13,319 nt of DNA from an uncultured Ruminococcus sp. Its GTDB lineage: Bacteria; Bacillota; Clostridia; Oscillospirales; Ruminococcaceae. Of this stretch, positions 13,280 through 13,319 are shown piece by piece. Numbering within the stretch: position 1 is the stretch's first letter; each line of letters begins with the position of its first letter. Made by a program: the position numbers and the translations under genes. Where the stretch lies: assembly GCA_905199285.1 (NCBI GenBank), contig CAJKFZ010000054.1:1-13319 (forward strand), written 5' to 3'. A model generated the notes under the pieces. It saw nothing but the letters and a program-made list of their open reading frames with translations, had not been told where the DNA came from and ran no database searches.

Positions 13280-13319
13280 CAGTGTAGGGAGATGTCAGCT
13301 TGCTGACAGAGGGTACGGG
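13273..13319. repeat. Second palindromic repeat abutting copy E
   Basis: CTCCCTACA-G-TGTAGGGAG (13273-13291) is a perfect 9-bp inverted repeat with a one-base centre. It is followed by GTCAGC-TT-GCTGAC (13294-13307), a perfect 6-bp stem, and then GAGGGTACGGG to the window end. Paired short palindromes of this kind are typical of REP-like elements in gut Clostridia genomes. It overlaps the outer end of copy E, which may explain the lost first hairpin there. It continues out of the window. Confidence 0.65.

Overview
The window looks like chromosomal DNA of a low-to-moderate GC Gram-positive anaerobe of the Clostridia. A Ruminococcus-like member of the Oscillospiraceae is my best guess. The basis is purine-rich AGGAGG-type ribosome sites, TTGACA/TATAAT promoters, a YitT-family protein, Tex, a Clostridia-type FeoB and a cytoplasmic GH13 enzyme. 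The species assignment is inference.

Layout, left to right. (1) 1-511: a 65-residue helical small protein, followed directly after its stop codon by a 174-bp fold-back element (260-433) that reads like a branched structured RNA or a MITE. (2) 512-2444: a YitT-family membrane protein (+), then a divergent pair, a Cys-cluster protein (-) and a GIY-YIG nuclease-like protein (+) with a strong terminator. (3) 2620-5972: a two-gene operon on the minus strand, an alpha/beta hydrolase that lacks the usual catalytic Ser, then tex, behind a near-consensus promoter. (4) 6009-8440: minus strand, a 39-codon ORF, a large serine recombinase, ogt with its own promoter overlapping the recombinase stop, and a small membrane-protein gene interrupted by an in-frame TGA. 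(5) 8444-9418: the 3' half of feoB (+), cut off just beyond the recombinase module. (6) 9766-12909: minus strand, a neopullulanase-like GH13 enzyme and an XRE-type membrane-anchored regulator with a clear promoter and palindrome.

The most striking signal is a family of five copies (A-E) of a roughly 120-bp intergenic repeat at 1395, 2495, 9507, 11724 and 13121. Each has a conserved module with one or two short hairpins, then a 17-18 bp hairpin with a constant CCCC-ATAAA-GGGG-type tip. The outer arm sequence differs completely between copies yet stays complementary within each copy. Three copies sit between convergent gene ends. One copy (C) is nested inside a 22-nt inverted repeat, and one (E) appears mirror-duplicated around its hairpin. 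This pattern of constant tip and variable but paired arms is not explained by ordinary terminators.

The genes are mostly unlinked housekeeping functions: transcription/RNA factor, DNA alkylation repair, maltodextrin use. A recombinase-mediated event seems to have removed or relocated the 5' half of feoB. I see no tRNA, rRNA or CRISPR array.
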